Of a stretch of DNA of 64,000 bases, positions 34,904-44,082 are shown piece after piece. Below the pieces are notes generated by a model. The model saw only the letters and a program-made list of their open reading frames with translations. It had not been told where the DNA came from and searched no databases. The translations under genes were made by a program, and so were the position numbers. Every line of letters begins with the position of its first letter. Position 1 is the first letter of the stretch. The DNA is from Desulfuromusa sp. (GTDB taxonomy: Bacteria > Desulfobacterota > Desulfuromonadia > Desulfuromonadales > Geopsychrobacteraceae): positions 62,001-126,000 of the forward strand of contig JADGDX010000003.1 in NCBI GenBank assembly GCA_016744675.1, read 5' to 3'.

Positions 34904-36178
34904 ATGAGCAAGCATATTGAAACCCAAGTTTTACACGCAGGTTACAGTGCCGATCCAACAACAGGCAGTCGTTCAGTCCCCATCTATCGCACCAGTTCTT
35001 TTGAATTTCGCGATACAGAGCATGCGGCCAACCTTTTTTCCTTAAAAGAATTGGGTAATATTTATACCCGACTGATGAATCCAACGACCGATGTTTTGGA
35101 GCAGCGTATTGCGGCTCTTGAAGGTGGTGCTGCTGCTTTGGCTCTGGCGTCGGGCACCAGTGCTGTGTTCTACAGTATTATTAATCTGGCACAGGCTGGT
35201 GATGAGATTATCGCTTCCAGCAACCTTTACGGCGGTAGTTATACTCAATTTAACGATATCCTGCCACAGCTTGGCATTACGGTGAAATTTGTTGATCCGT
35301 CTGATTATGTTCAACTTGAAGCCGCTATTAGCGTTAAGACGAAGGCTGTTTTTACTGAGACGATGGGGAATCCACGATTGGATGTTGCTGATATCGAAAA
35401 ACTGGCCAACATTGCACACCGTCACGGATTGCCGCTGATTGTCGACAACACTTTTGCAACCCCGTATCTGTTGCGACCTATTGAGCATGGAGCTGATATC
35501 GTTGTTCATTCTCTGACCAAATGGCTTGGAGGACATGGTGCCGGGATAGGTGGTGTCGTTGTTGATAGTGGCACATTCGACTGGACAAGTGGCAAGCATC
35601 CACTGTTATCTGAACCCGATTCTAGTTATCACGGAATTCGTTATGCAACCGATCTGGGGGATCTCAACCCCTTAGCGTATATCTTGCGGATGAGATTGGT
35701 TCCATTACGTAATCTTGGGGCCTGTATCTCGCCTGATAACTCGTGGTTTTTTATTCAGGGAATTGAAACATTGCCTTTGCGCATGGACCGTCATAGCGAA
35801 AACGCCCTGAAGGTCGCAAGTTTTTTGCAGGACCACCCTCAAGTTGAATGGGTTAGTTATCCCGGTTTGGAAGGGGATCCTTCCTATACGTTAGCACAGA
35901 AGTATTTCCCCAAAGGGGCCGGTGCAATGGTTGTGTTTGGTATTAAAGGGGGTGAGCCAGCAGGGAAATGCTTTATTGAAAAGTTGAAGCTGTTTTCTCA
36001 TCTGGCAAATGTGGGTGATGCCAGAAGTCTGGCGATTCATCCCAGCACAACAACCCACTCACAAATGACAGCCGAAGAACAAGCTGCCGGTGGGATTTCC
36101 CCCGAATTGATTAGGCTATCGATTGGTCTGGAGCATATTGACGATATCTTTGGGGATTTGCGGCAGGCGCTAGGATAG
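34904..36178 (+). CDS. metY: O-acetylhomoserine sulfhydrylase (aminocarboxypropyltransferase)
   Basis: A 424-residue PLP enzyme of the Cys/Met metabolism family, from the ATG at 34904 (MSKHIETQVLHAGY); an upstream in-frame GTG lies before the ribosome site and can be ignored. The PLP Lys is in HSLTKWLGGHG; TRLMNPT and the ASGTSA loop are typical. It makes homocysteine from O-acetylhomoserine and sulfide, the direct sulfhydrylation route to methionine. Regulation by the SAM-type riboswitch just upstream fits this role. Confidence 0.92.
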   Translation: MSKHIETQVLHAGYSADPTTGSRSVPIYRTSSFEFRDTEHAANLFSLKELGNIYTRLMNPTTDVLEQRIAALEGGAAALALASGTSAVFYSIINLAQAGDEIIASSNLYGGSYTQFNDILPQLGITVKFVDPSDYVQLEAAISVKTKAVFTETMGNPRLDVADIEKLANIAHRHGLPLIVDNTFATPYLLRPIEHGADIVVHSLTKWLGGHGAGIGGVVVDSGTFDWTSGKHPLLSEPDSSYHGIRYATDLGDLNPLAYILRMRLVPLRNLGACISPDNSWFFIQGIETLPLRMDRHSENALKVASFLQDHPQVEWVSYPGLEGDPSYTLAQKYFPKGAGAMVVFGIKGGEPAGKCFIEKLKLFSHLANVGDARSLAIHPSTTTHSQMTAEEQAAGGISPELIRLSIGLEHIDDIFGDLRQALG

Positions 36179-36237
36179 TTGTCAGGCTGGCGTAGATCCC
36201 GGGGAATATTGTTGTCGTCTCTAAGTTTTTAGCCCAC

Positions 36238-36861
36238 TTAATAATCTATCCCTTTGCGGGCTTTAACGCCAGCTTGATAAGCATGTTTGATTTCTTGGAG
36301 CTCTGAGACCGTGTCGACGAGTGATCGGAGTTTCTCTCCGCCTCCACGACCGGTGACAACAATACTCTGGTTTGCAGGGCGGACTCTCAAAGCATTTAAT
36401 ACTTTCTCTTCATTCAGATACTTGTACGAGAGCATGTATGTGAGTTCGTCCAAAACGACCAGATGATAGCTGTTGTCTTGGAGTAAAGTTTCGGCATGAG
36501 CCCAGGCTTTTTTGGCAGCAGCGATGTCGCTGTCACGATCTTGGGTATCCCAGGTGAAACCGGTGGCCATTTGGTGAAAAAAAACCTCGGGATGTTTCTC
36601 CCGTATGAAGATTTCCTCTCCAGAGAGCTGTGTCCCCTTGATAAATTGAACAATCCCCACTTTGTACCCATAGCCAAGGCTGCGCATGACCATACCAAAC
36701 GCAGAACTGGATTTTCCTTTGCCATTCCCCGTTAGCAAGATCGCAACACCACGCTCTTCATCGGCATGTTCGATATGTGCATCAATCTTTTCTTTTTGCT
36801 TTTTCATGTTTTTTTTATGCTGGGTCGATTTATCGACACTGATATTCTTTGCTGGCATCAT
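36238..36861 (-). CDS. cobO: cob(I)alamin adenosyltransferase (CobA/CobO/BtuR type)
   Basis: A 207-residue enzyme that transfers adenosyl from ATP to cobalamin or precursor corrinoid. The P-loop GNGKGKSSSAFG and LVVLDELTYML are diagnostic. The N-terminal 35 residues are Lys-rich (KKNMKKQKEK), as in this family. It lies downstream of the MFS gene on the same strand with a 44-base gap. No other cobalamin genes are in the window. Confidence 0.9.
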   Translation of the reverse strand: MMPAKNISVDKSTQHKKNMKKQKEKIDAHIEHADEERGVAILLTGNGKGKSSSAFGMVMRSLGYGYKVGIVQFIKGTQLSGEEIFIREKHPEVFFHQMATGFTWDTQDRDSDIAAAKKAWAHAETLLQDNSYHLVVLDELTYMLSYKYLNEEKVLNALRVRPANQSIVVTGRGGGEKLRSLVDTVSELQEIKHAYQAGVKARKGIDY

Positions 36862-36905
36862 TCTCTCTCCATTGCTGAGATCTTCGCTATAGAAGCTATG
36901 TTGTC

Positions 36906-38285
36906 TTATCTGTTTCTGCTTTTAATCCGTCCCAAAGAACAACCAATACCGATGACACAGAGGGCGCAGAAAATTAGGAGTGAGATACGCATACTGGAAA
37001 GAAATGCGATCTGTGTCTCCTGAGTGACGGCCTGCCCATTCATCAGCCAGGCGAAAATCAAGGTAATGATTGTCATACTGGTTAACATCCCCATTGAGCG
37101 CATACTGGCGCTTAGGCCTGAAGCAATACCCAAGTGACGTGGTTCAACACTTCCCATAATCATACTGACGTTTGGGGAAGAAAAGAGGGCAAAACCAAAG
37201 CCGAGAAAAATCATCAAAAAGAAGATTTGTATGATAGATGAGTCGGCCTGGAGAAAAGCAGCAACACCGAGTCCGGCTGCACAGCTCGCCATACCTAATG
37301 TTGCCAGAATAGATGCAGACATTCGGTCAGACAAGCGCCCACACAGGGGCGAAAAAATGGTTTGGACAATAGGCTGGACGATTAATATCGTTCCCGCTTG
37401 GTGAGGCCCCATGCCCTTGACGTACTGGAGATAAAGGCTGAGAAAGAAAGTGACACCAAAAGTTGCAGCATAGTTAAAGAGGGCCGCGAGATTACTTAAA
37501 GCAAAGACTCGATTTTCAAGTAGCAGACGAACATCAAGCATTGGGTGAGATGAGCGACTCTCTACAAGCAGGAATAGGGCGAGGCCAAGGTTCGCGAGGA
37601 AGAGTAAACCCCACATCCATCCTCCCCCTTTTAGGTTGGTGACAGAGAAAACCAATAATAAAATCGAAGGGGCGTAGATCGATAATCCTAACCAGTCAAA
37701 GGGTTCTCCCTGAGCATCAGCCCACTCTTCTTTAATTTTTATCCGGGTGACAAGCCAGGTTGTAAGCCCAAAGGGGAACATCAAAAAAAAGATTGAGCGC
37801 CAGCCTAGCAGCTCAATGAGGTATCCACCGATAAATGGGCCACACGAAATCCCTGCATACACACTTGCAATGGCAATCCCTAGTGCTTTGCCACGTTCTT
37901 CAACTGGAAATGCAGCGACCAGAATCGCCATCGTTGTCGCGTTGACCATGGCTCCGCCGACCCCTTGGAAAAAGCGCAGAGTAATGATCATTTCGATCGA
38001 GCTGGTGAGGGAAATCAAACCGCCCGCACAACCAAAGACTAATAGTCCTATTTGAAAAATCCGCTTACGGCCATGGAGATCGCCAAAGCGTCCAACGGCT
38101 AAAAGAAATGTCACCATTGACAGCATAAAAACGGTCTCGACCAATCCAAGCTGCAAGGCACTGGCATTAAATTCTCGGCCCATCACAGGCAGTGCCACTC
38201 CAACCGCTGACATCATAAAAGGGTTGAGAAAATGGGCCATGCAGATAGAAAATAGGATGGCTGATTTTGATGAACTCTGTGGCAT
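36906..38285 (-). CDS. MFS transporter (DHA2/EmrB-like, 14 helices)
   Basis: About 459 residues from the ATG at 38285 (MPQSSSKS); an ATG 30 bases upstream (MRLSRITVHF) is an alternative. About 14 membrane helices, with the MFS loop motif GRFGDLHGRKRIF after TM2 and motif C-like GPFIGGYLIE in TM5, as in drug/proton antiporters. The substrate is unknown. It lies 62 bases after the S1-repeat gene and 44 bases before cobO. Confidence 0.82.
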   Translation of the reverse strand: MPQSSSKSAILFSICMAHFLNPFMMSAVGVALPVMGREFNASALQLGLVETVFMLSMVTFLLAVGRFGDLHGRKRIFQIGLLVFGCAGGLISLTSSIEMIITLRFFQGVGGAMVNATTMAILVAAFPVEERGKALGIAIASVYAGISCGPFIGGYLIELLGWRSIFFLMFPFGLTTWLVTRIKIKEEWADAQGEPFDWLGLSIYAPSILLLVFSVTNLKGGGWMWGLLFLANLGLALFLLVESRSSHPMLDVRLLLENRVFALSNLAALFNYAATFGVTFFLSLYLQYVKGMGPHQAGTILIVQPIVQTIFSPLCGRLSDRMSASILATLGMASCAAGLGVAAFLQADSSIIQIFFLMIFLGFGFALFSSPNVSMIMGSVEPRHLGIASGLSASMRSMGMLTSMTIITLIFAWLMNGQAVTQETQIAFLSSMRISLLIFCALCVIGIGCSLGRIKSRNR

Positions 38286-38347
38286 AAAATGGACCGTTAT
38301 TCTGCTTAAACGCATCAGGCCGTATTTTTTAGCGGCTGAGCAAGTGC

Positions 38348-39556
38348 TTATCTTTTCTTTTTACCTTTACGCTCTCTCTTTTGTTGGCTGGCTTTTAGTA
38401 AGTCCCCGAGAGTTCCAAGGCCACTGGTTGTGGGCTGTTCCGTATAGCTTGTATCCAGTTGTTCTTCGTTTCCTGATTTGATTGCTAACCCGATACGGCG
38501 CTCATTCAGATCAATATTTTCGATAATCACATTGAGTTGCTGACCAACCGAAACGACATCTTGCGGATGTCTGATCCTTTGACCATCGCCAAGCTTGGAG
38601 ATGTGGAGCAAGCCATCGACACCATCTTCAAGAGTGACAAACGCACCAAATTGAGCCAAGCGACTGACTTTTCCTGGGTAACTACCGCCGACTTTATAGA
38701 CTGACCCAACCTTGTTCCATGGGTTCGCTTGGGTTTCACGTAAGCTGAAAGAAAATTTGTTGTTGTCCCAGTCTATTTTTTTAATGGCAACTTCAAGTTC
38801 CTGTTCGACAGAGAGAATCTTTTTGATATCTTCGACGCGCCCGTAGCTGATTTCAGAAATTGGCAGGAGACCTTCAATGCCACCGATATCGACAAAGGCG
38901 CCAAAATCGCGAATATTAGTGACAGTCCCTTTAACAACCATCCCCTCTTTCAAAGTCTCTCGTAATCCAACCCGTAATTGCTCGCGTTCTTCATCGAGAA
39001 TAGCACGGTGAGAAACAACAATGTTTCGGCCCCGCTCACTGAACTGACTGATTTTAAACGGAAGGCTTTGGCCAATCAGATCAGCTGGTTCCGCTAGTCG
39101 TAAGCCCGTTTGGGAAAATGGGCAGAAAGCTCTGATATTGCCAGGGAGTTTGACTTCGAAGCCCCCCTTGATCTCTTTTTCTATTGTTCCATCAACGGGA
39201 ATCCCGCTCTGGTAAGCATTTTCCAATTGCTCAGTTCCTGAACCACTTCCCCCAATTTTGGTGGTAAAGCGTAACTCACCACCGCTTCTGGATAAGAAAT
39301 AGGCAGAGATTTCGTCACCGACACTGTATTGAACCTCCCCATCAGCATTTAGTAATTCAGCTGTCGAGAGAACCCCTTCCCCTTTTTGCCCGACATCAAG
39401 GAAACACCAGTCTGCGCCGATTTGCAGAATTGTTGCTGCAATCTTTTTTCCTGGCACCAGCGGCTCTCCCACTCCGGCCAAGCTTGCTTCAAACATTTCG
39501 GCAAAACTTCCTTCATCTTCATTCATTTCATCGTCGCTAAAATTTTCGTCGCTCAT
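38348..39556 (-). CDS. S1-repeat RNA-binding protein (ribosomal protein S1-like)
   Basis: A 402-residue acidic protein with four S1 domains (about 35-105, 118-185, 200-270 and 285-360). The third is the most canonical (GMVVKGTVTNIRDFGAFVDIGGIEGLLPISEIS), followed by GGSYPGKVSRLAQFGAFVTLEDGVDGLLHISKL. The C-terminal tail is basic (QQKRERKGKKKR). It differs from true ribosomal S1 (six domains, about 560 residues), so it may be a second, S1-like translation or RNA-turnover factor. A GGAGAGA ribosome site precedes the ATG. Confidence 0.8.
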   Translation of the reverse strand: MSDENFSDDEMNEDEGSFAEMFEASLAGVGEPLVPGKKIAATILQIGADWCFLDVGQKGEGVLSTAELLNADGEVQYSVGDEISAYFLSRSGGELRFTTKIGGSGSGTEQLENAYQSGIPVDGTIEKEIKGGFEVKLPGNIRAFCPFSQTGLRLAEPADLIGQSLPFKISQFSERGRNIVVSHRAILDEEREQLRVGLRETLKEGMVVKGTVTNIRDFGAFVDIGGIEGLLPISEISYGRVEDIKKILSVEQELEVAIKKIDWDNNKFSFSLRETQANPWNKVGSVYKVGGSYPGKVSRLAQFGAFVTLEDGVDGLLHISKLGDGQRIRHPQDVVSVGQQLNVIIENIDLNERRIGLAIKSGNEEQLDTSYTEQPTTSGLGTLGDLLKASQQKRERKGKKKR

Positions 39557-39699
39557 CGTTGATCTCTCCTGATTTGTTTTGGGAAGGTGTGAGATTAACT
39601 GGTTTTTCTGTGGGAGTAAATGGAGTAATCGAGATTGTTATTTGAGTGATGGATGATATCGTTTAAGGAAGACGATGGTTGTCTCAAAGGGGGCGCGGA

Positions 39700-40398
39700 A
39701 TGAAACCGACAAGTTGGTTGGAAAGCCTCAATTGTGCGATTGAGGGGATTCTCTGGGCGGCTAAAAGTGAACGCCATATTCGATATCACTTTGTAGCGGC
39801 ATTGGCAGTCGTTTTTCTTGCCCTTTTTTTTAAAGTGAGCGCCCTGGAATTCTTTCTGCTGGTGTTGGCTGCCATGCTGGTGATCTTTGCCGAATTGATG
39901 AATACAGCGATTGAAACGGTCGTTGATCTAGTCACCGATGAGTATCATGAGTTGGCTAAGGTCGCCAAAGATGTTGCAGCTGGAGCTGTTTTGGTGACGA
40001 GTGTTGGCGCAATTATTCTTGGCTATTTGGTTTTGTCGGGACACATTTTCCCACTCTTTGATAGCCAACCGACACTAGGAAAAGAGCCACATGGAACCGT
40101 CCCTGTCGGGGCGCTTTTGATGGTTGTGATTTTGATAGTTTTGCTTAAAGCACGTTACAATCACGGATCACCGCTGCGCGGTGGAATGCCGAGTGGCCAT
40201 GCCGCTGTCGCTTTCTCTGTGGCAGTCTCAACATTTTTATTCGCAGAAAGTTTCCTGATTGGGATGATGGTTCTGGTCTTGGCGGTCTTGATCGGTCAGA
40301 GTCGTTTGTTGATGAAAATCCATACCCCGCGGGAGGTTTTTCTTGGGGCTCTGTTGGGGACAGTCGTTACACTTCTGACGCACCTTGTTTTTGTCTAA
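39700..40398 (+). CDS. diacylglycerol kinase / PAP2 phosphatase fusion
   Basis: A 232-residue membrane protein from the ATG at 39700 with AAGGGGG before it. Residues 1-115 are a prokaryotic DgkA/undecaprenol kinase domain (ERHIRYHFVAALAVVFLAL, then EFFLLVLAAMLVIFAELMNTAIETVVDL with the catalytic Glu). Residues about 125-232 are a PAP2 domain with KARYNHGSPLRGGMPSGHAAVAFS and SRLLMKIHTPREVFLGALLG. The two activities add and remove phosphate on a lipid alcohol, which suggests recycling of undecaprenyl phosphate or diacylglycerol. Fusions of this kind occur in several bacterial groups. Confidence 0.85.
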   Translation: MKPTSWLESLNCAIEGILWAAKSERHIRYHFVAALAVVFLALFFKVSALEFFLLVLAAMLVIFAELMNTAIETVVDLVTDEYHELAKVAKDVAAGAVLVTSVGAIILGYLVLSGHIFPLFDSQPTLGKEPHGTVPVGALLMVVILIVLLKARYNHGSPLRGGMPSGHAAVAFSVAVSTFLFAESFLIGMMVLVLAVLIGQSRLLMKIHTPREVFLGALLGTVVTLLTHLVFV

Positions 40399-40404
40399 GA
40401 TGAC

Positions 40405-41754
40405 CTATAGCGGAGGATAGGATGGTTCTTGCCCCGCAAGGCGAGTCAGCCACGCTTTTTCTGTGGATTTTGAGGGGGTGTCTGCGAGCATGGGTTTTGC
40501 GGGTTGTGGCTGTTGCTGGATACCCGCTAGGGTGAAGCGACTTGCAGCATTCCAAAGCATCCAACCATGACTGCCTTCGGCATCACTCGCTTGTGTTTGG
40601 GCCCTGACTTCTTTGGCAGTAAAGCTGCGGCGGTCAAAGGCGTAATCTTTGAATGCTTGTAGCCATGGACGGAAACGGACCGCTGGGAGTCCCGACAATT
40701 GTTGTGCTTTGGCCAGTGAATGGGCAACCGTTTCATAAGGATTGGCAACCGGATTCGGGTAACCTGGAACACCATGAGGAAAACCCGAAGGGTAGAGCAT
40801 GGGTGACAGATAATCGACGTAAGAGGCGAGGTCAACAAGACGTTGACCAATTTTTTGATCTTTGTGTTTCCAGCAGATGTAACCAAAAATATTAGCCGAA
40901 GTCATCACAGGGTAATCGGCCAATTGTTCTTTTGCACGGCGTAAAAATCCGTTGATAGCTGCTACTTTATTTTCTCCGCTATGTTCCTGAGAAAAGACCA
41001 AATTTGATTGTGCTGGGAAGCGGATGTAGTCGAACTGAATCTCATCAAAACCAAGTTGGGCTGCCTCTTTTGCGATGGCAATGTTGTAATCCCAAACATC
41101 TTGGTTAAAAGGGTCAGACCAGCTGATATTGTCGCGGTCTTTCCACAAATAGCCTTCTGGTGTCAGGGTTGCCATGTCACGGCGTTGGTTGGCTAAGGCA
41201 TCATCTTTAAAAACTGCAATTCGGCCAATTGTATAAATTCCTCGCTGCTTTAAATCGGCCAAAAAGGACTCGATATCTTTTAGGGTTCTGACCTTTTGGG
41301 CGCCAACCACGCGTGCAAGGGATGTGCGACTGCGAAAAGAAATATCACCACGCACCGATTTCAGGTCAACCACCAGAGCGTTCAGTTCTGTTTCTCCCAG
41401 TAAGTTGGTTAGATGATTACGCAGTTTATGACTGTCTGCTCCCCAGTAAGAAAGGTAGAGAGCCTTTGGATTGATGGGTTCTAGTTTCAGGGTGAGTGGG
41501 AAAGTGTTGGTTGCTTTATGAGGGCGATAACCGGGGGCGCGGAGGATAAATTCTGAATCATCGCTAAATAATACAAATGATCCATCGGAAGAGCTGGTGA
41601 TTTTTCCCTCAGAGGTTGATATTTCGACGTTAGCAAGGGGATGGCCATCTATTGCATCGCAGACAGTCCCAAAACTTCTATTTGGTTCGGCATTTGATGT
41701 CACCGACCAACCAAACAGGAGAAGGAAAAGGATGAAATAGACGGTTGATCTCAT
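40405..41754 (-). CDS. secreted putative glycoside hydrolase (DUF4015)
   Basis: About 449 residues from the ATG at 41754, behind GAGG, starting with a signal peptide (MRSTVYFILFLLLFGWSVTSNA). Residues about 30-95 are a carboxypeptidase-regulatory-like beta domain (VCDAIDGHPLANVEISTSEG). From about 105 a TIM-barrel DUF4015 domain follows, with LNALVVDLKSVRGDISF, GIYTIGRIAVFKDDALA, LGFDEIQFDYIRFPAQ and VDYLSPMLYPSGFPHG. The family is predicted to cleave polysaccharide, but substrates are unproven. The end lies six bases from the convergent DGK-PAP2 gene. Confidence 0.8.
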   Translation of the reverse strand: MRSTVYFILFLLLFGWSVTSNAEPNRSFGTVCDAIDGHPLANVEISTSEGKITSSSDGSFVLFSDDSEFILRAPGYRPHKATNTFPLTLKLEPINPKALYLSYWGADSHKLRNHLTNLLGETELNALVVDLKSVRGDISFRSRTSLARVVGAQKVRTLKDIESFLADLKQRGIYTIGRIAVFKDDALANQRRDMATLTPEGYLWKDRDNISWSDPFNQDVWDYNIAIAKEAAQLGFDEIQFDYIRFPAQSNLVFSQEHSGENKVAAINGFLRRAKEQLADYPVMTSANIFGYICWKHKDQKIGQRLVDLASYVDYLSPMLYPSGFPHGVPGYPNPVANPYETVAHSLAKAQQLSGLPAVRFRPWLQAFKDYAFDRRSFTAKEVRAQTQASDAEGSHGWMLWNAASRFTLAGIQQQPQPAKPMLADTPSKSTEKAWLTRLAGQEPSYPPL

Positions 41755-41844
41755 AATGATGTCCTCACTATCCCACACTGTTAATTGGGGGAGAACAAAT
41801 GTTAGCCTACTTTCATAAATTAGTAAAGGTTTATTTAGAAATGA

Positions 41845-42741
41845 TTAATTTAATTCTCTAAGAATGTGCTGCGCTCCTTGAATCAGTTGCTCTGATAGGT
41901 CGAGCAAGGGGCTGGCAGCTAAATTCCAGCGATGCCAAAACAGGTCAACTTTCACTGTTGCTCCGGGGATCAATTCGATGAGCTGGTGTGATGTCAATAA
42001 ATCTTGATTTTGCCAATCGGGAATCATCCCATAACTGTAGCCTTGCACAATCATCTGGGCAAAAGGGTCTGGGGCGGGGAGATAGTGGGCAGGGAACGAT
42101 TCGAGGTTGAGGTTGAGGTGTTGTAGTAAGAACTGATGATGGAGGCGATCTTTACGGTTGAACAGAACGGCCGGGGCCGCATTGATGCTTTCTTTGGTGA
42201 GACCATGGGGGAACCATCGATCTCGGAATTGCGGTGTGGCTAAAAGCCGATATGACATGGATCCGAGAAGATCAATGCGACATCCCTGCATTGGACGTGA
42301 TTCTGTACTGACACAACCGACAACTTCGCCTTCTTTGAGGTAATGATGTGTCTGCTCCTGATCGTCAACGCGAAGCTCCAATAGCAGGTTCCTCTTCTCA
42401 AAAAAAGGAGCGAGGGCATCAACAAACCAGTAAACAAGGCTGTCGGCATTTATTCCGATTGAAATTGTTTGTAACTGATCTTCGGTCGGTCCTACCATTT
42501 CGTGTTGTAGACTTTGTTCTAACAAGGAGACCTGTAGGTAGTGCTTGAGCAGGGCTTTTCCTGCTGGGGTTGGTTGGGGAGGTGTTGACCGGGTCAAAAG
42601 AAGTTGGCCGCACTGATCTTCCAACTGCTTCACTCGCTGTGAAACGGCAGATTGTGTCAAGCATAGAACCTTGGAGGCTCTGTCAAAACCACCTTCCTGC
42701 ACAACTTTACCTAGGGCTTCAATAAGTTTGTAATCTAGCAT
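41845..42741 (-). CDS. argP: LysR-family regulator ArgP
   Basis: A 298-residue LysR protein. The winged helix-turn-helix lies at residues 1-65 (LDYKLIEALGKVVQEGGFDRASKVL, SQRVKQLEDQCGQLLL), and the effector-binding domain in the rest. ArgP in E. coli and LysG in corynebacteria bind lysine or arginine and control the divergently transcribed basic amino acid exporter. Here argO lies divergent at 42889 with about 147 bases between the starts, so the pair is conserved. Confidence 0.88.
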   Translation of the reverse strand: MLDYKLIEALGKVVQEGGFDRASKVLCLTQSAVSQRVKQLEDQCGQLLLTRSTPPQPTPAGKALLKHYLQVSLLEQSLQHEMVGPTEDQLQTISIGINADSLVYWFVDALAPFFEKRNLLLELRVDDQEQTHHYLKEGEVVGCVSTESRPMQGCRIDLLGSMSYRLLATPQFRDRWFPHGLTKESINAAPAVLFNRKDRLHHQFLLQHLNLNLESFPAHYLPAPDPFAQMIVQGYSYGMIPDWQNQDLLTSHQLIELIPGATVKVDLFWHRWNLAASPLLDLSEQLIQGAQHILRELN

Positions 42742-42888
42742 GTCGCGATATTAGCATTATTAATACATAGAAAAAACAATTAATTTTACTTTTGATTTGA
42801 TAGTTCATACTCTCCTTCAGCAAAGCAGAACTAATAATATTTAAAGCCGTCGATTTTCAGAGTACGGATGCGTTTCGTGGAGAGTATT

Positions 42889-43512
42889 ATGTGGCCTTTT
42901 TTGCAGGGATTTGGAGTTGGTGGGGGGTTGATTATCGCTATTGGTGCTCAGAATGCTTTTGTTCTGTCCCAGGGGGTTCGCCGTCATTATCCCATTCAGA
43001 CAGCACTTGTGTGTAGTATCAGTGATGCTCTCTTGATTTTATTAGGAATCACAGGTGTTGGAGCTTTTATTGCTGTCAATCCTGCCGCTGCGCAGTGGGC
43101 AACGGGATTCGCGGCACTTTTTCTCCTTTTCTACGGTTGGCGGGCATTCCGTTCCGCCTTTGTTAATCAGAGTTTGCAGCTAAATGAGACTCAGGTTCCA
43201 ACACGCTGGAAGCTACTGTTGGCAACTCTGGCATTTACTTTTCTCAACCCTCATGTCTACCTCGACACGATCCTACTGATTGGCAGTGTCAGCGGCGAGC
43301 TGAATTTAACGGATCGCTACCTTTTTGGAGCGGGGGCAATGTGCTCATCTTTTGTCTGGTTCTTTTGTCTTAGTCTTGGAGCTGGTTTACTCGCCCCGCT
43401 GTTTCGAAAGCCTATTGCTTGGCGTTGCCTGGATGGTTTTGTCTGTCTGACCATGTGGGGTATTGCTGCGACGTTACTTTGGCCGAAAGTCAGTTTGCTT
43501 ATGGCTGGCTAA
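42889..43512 (+). CDS. argO: arginine/lysine exporter (LysE/ArgO family)
   Basis: A 207-residue inner-membrane protein with about six helices, from the ATG at 42889 (MWPFLQGFGVGGGLIIAIGAQNAFVL; GGAGAG before). An ATG 21 bases upstream is in frame but lacks a site. The GAQNAFVLSQG stretch near the N-terminus and FLNPHVYLDTILLIG are diagnostic of LysE. It exports excess basic amino acids; the divergent ArgP is the expected activator. Confidence 0.88.
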   Translation: MWPFLQGFGVGGGLIIAIGAQNAFVLSQGVRRHYPIQTALVCSISDALLILLGITGVGAFIAVNPAAAQWATGFAALFLLFYGWRAFRSAFVNQSLQLNETQVPTRWKLLLATLAFTFLNPHVYLDTILLIGSVSGELNLTDRYLFGAGAMCSSFVWFFCLSLGAGLLAPLFRKPIAWRCLDGFVCLTMWGIAATLLWPKVSLLMAG

Positions 43513-43554
43513 GCCACCCTTTAAGACTCTTGCATGTGTGAACAATCAGGTTTT

Positions 43555-44063
43555 TTAGCAAGCTTTTTTAACACCGACTGCGACAGCTGCTGTAACGGCG
43601 CAACCATCTTCGCCATTATGACTGCAGTCATTGAAGCGACAATTGGTTGCACATTCTTCAATATCTTCAAAAAGACTGGACACCCCAGTCTCACACTCGC
43701 TCAGTTGTAGTTCTCGCATGCCGGGGCTGTCGATGAGTAAGCCATCCTTGGTGGAGAAAGTGCATACTCCGGGAGGTCGTTGTATGGCGACCTTTTGCGG
43801 TCTAAAAGCCTGACGGGTTGACCTGTTTCTGTAGCGAGGAGCAACCAGTCACCAATGGTCGGCAGTTCTTCTGGATCATTCTGATACCAACTTCCCGGCA
43901 GAGAGACTTGTTGCTGATAACGATCACAAATAATATCAACAGAACTTCGGTGGACAGCAAATACACGACTTGGGAGCGTTGATTCTAGTTCTTCAAGACT
44001 AAGTTGTTGCTGGAAAAAATGGTTCCATCCCAGTTGAGAGAATGAATATAATTCCGCAGACAT
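43555..44063 (-). pseudogene. rsgA: rsgA remnant (ribosome biogenesis GTPase) with internal deletion and frameshift
   Basis: The first 91 codons from the ATG at 44063 (MSAELYSFSQLGWNHFF; GAAGG before it) are the N-terminal OB domain of RsgA, ending ...PVRLLDRK. The frame then jumps straight to the G-domain tail: GRHTTTSRSMHFL in the +1 frame, then, after a second shift, KDGLLIDSPGMRELQLSE and the C-terminal zinc knuckle (CATNC...CSH...C) to a TAA at 43555-43557. About 150-190 residues are missing, including the GSSGVGKS P-loop and the GTP-specificity motif. The gene cannot make an active GTPase. Confidence 0.88.
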
Positions 44064-44082
44064 TATTAAACCTTCAATTGTG

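Noticed and set aside
35042..35599. A 185-codon antisense frame within metY
   Set aside because: Composition is unlike a real protein and metY is a clear family match in the sense direction.
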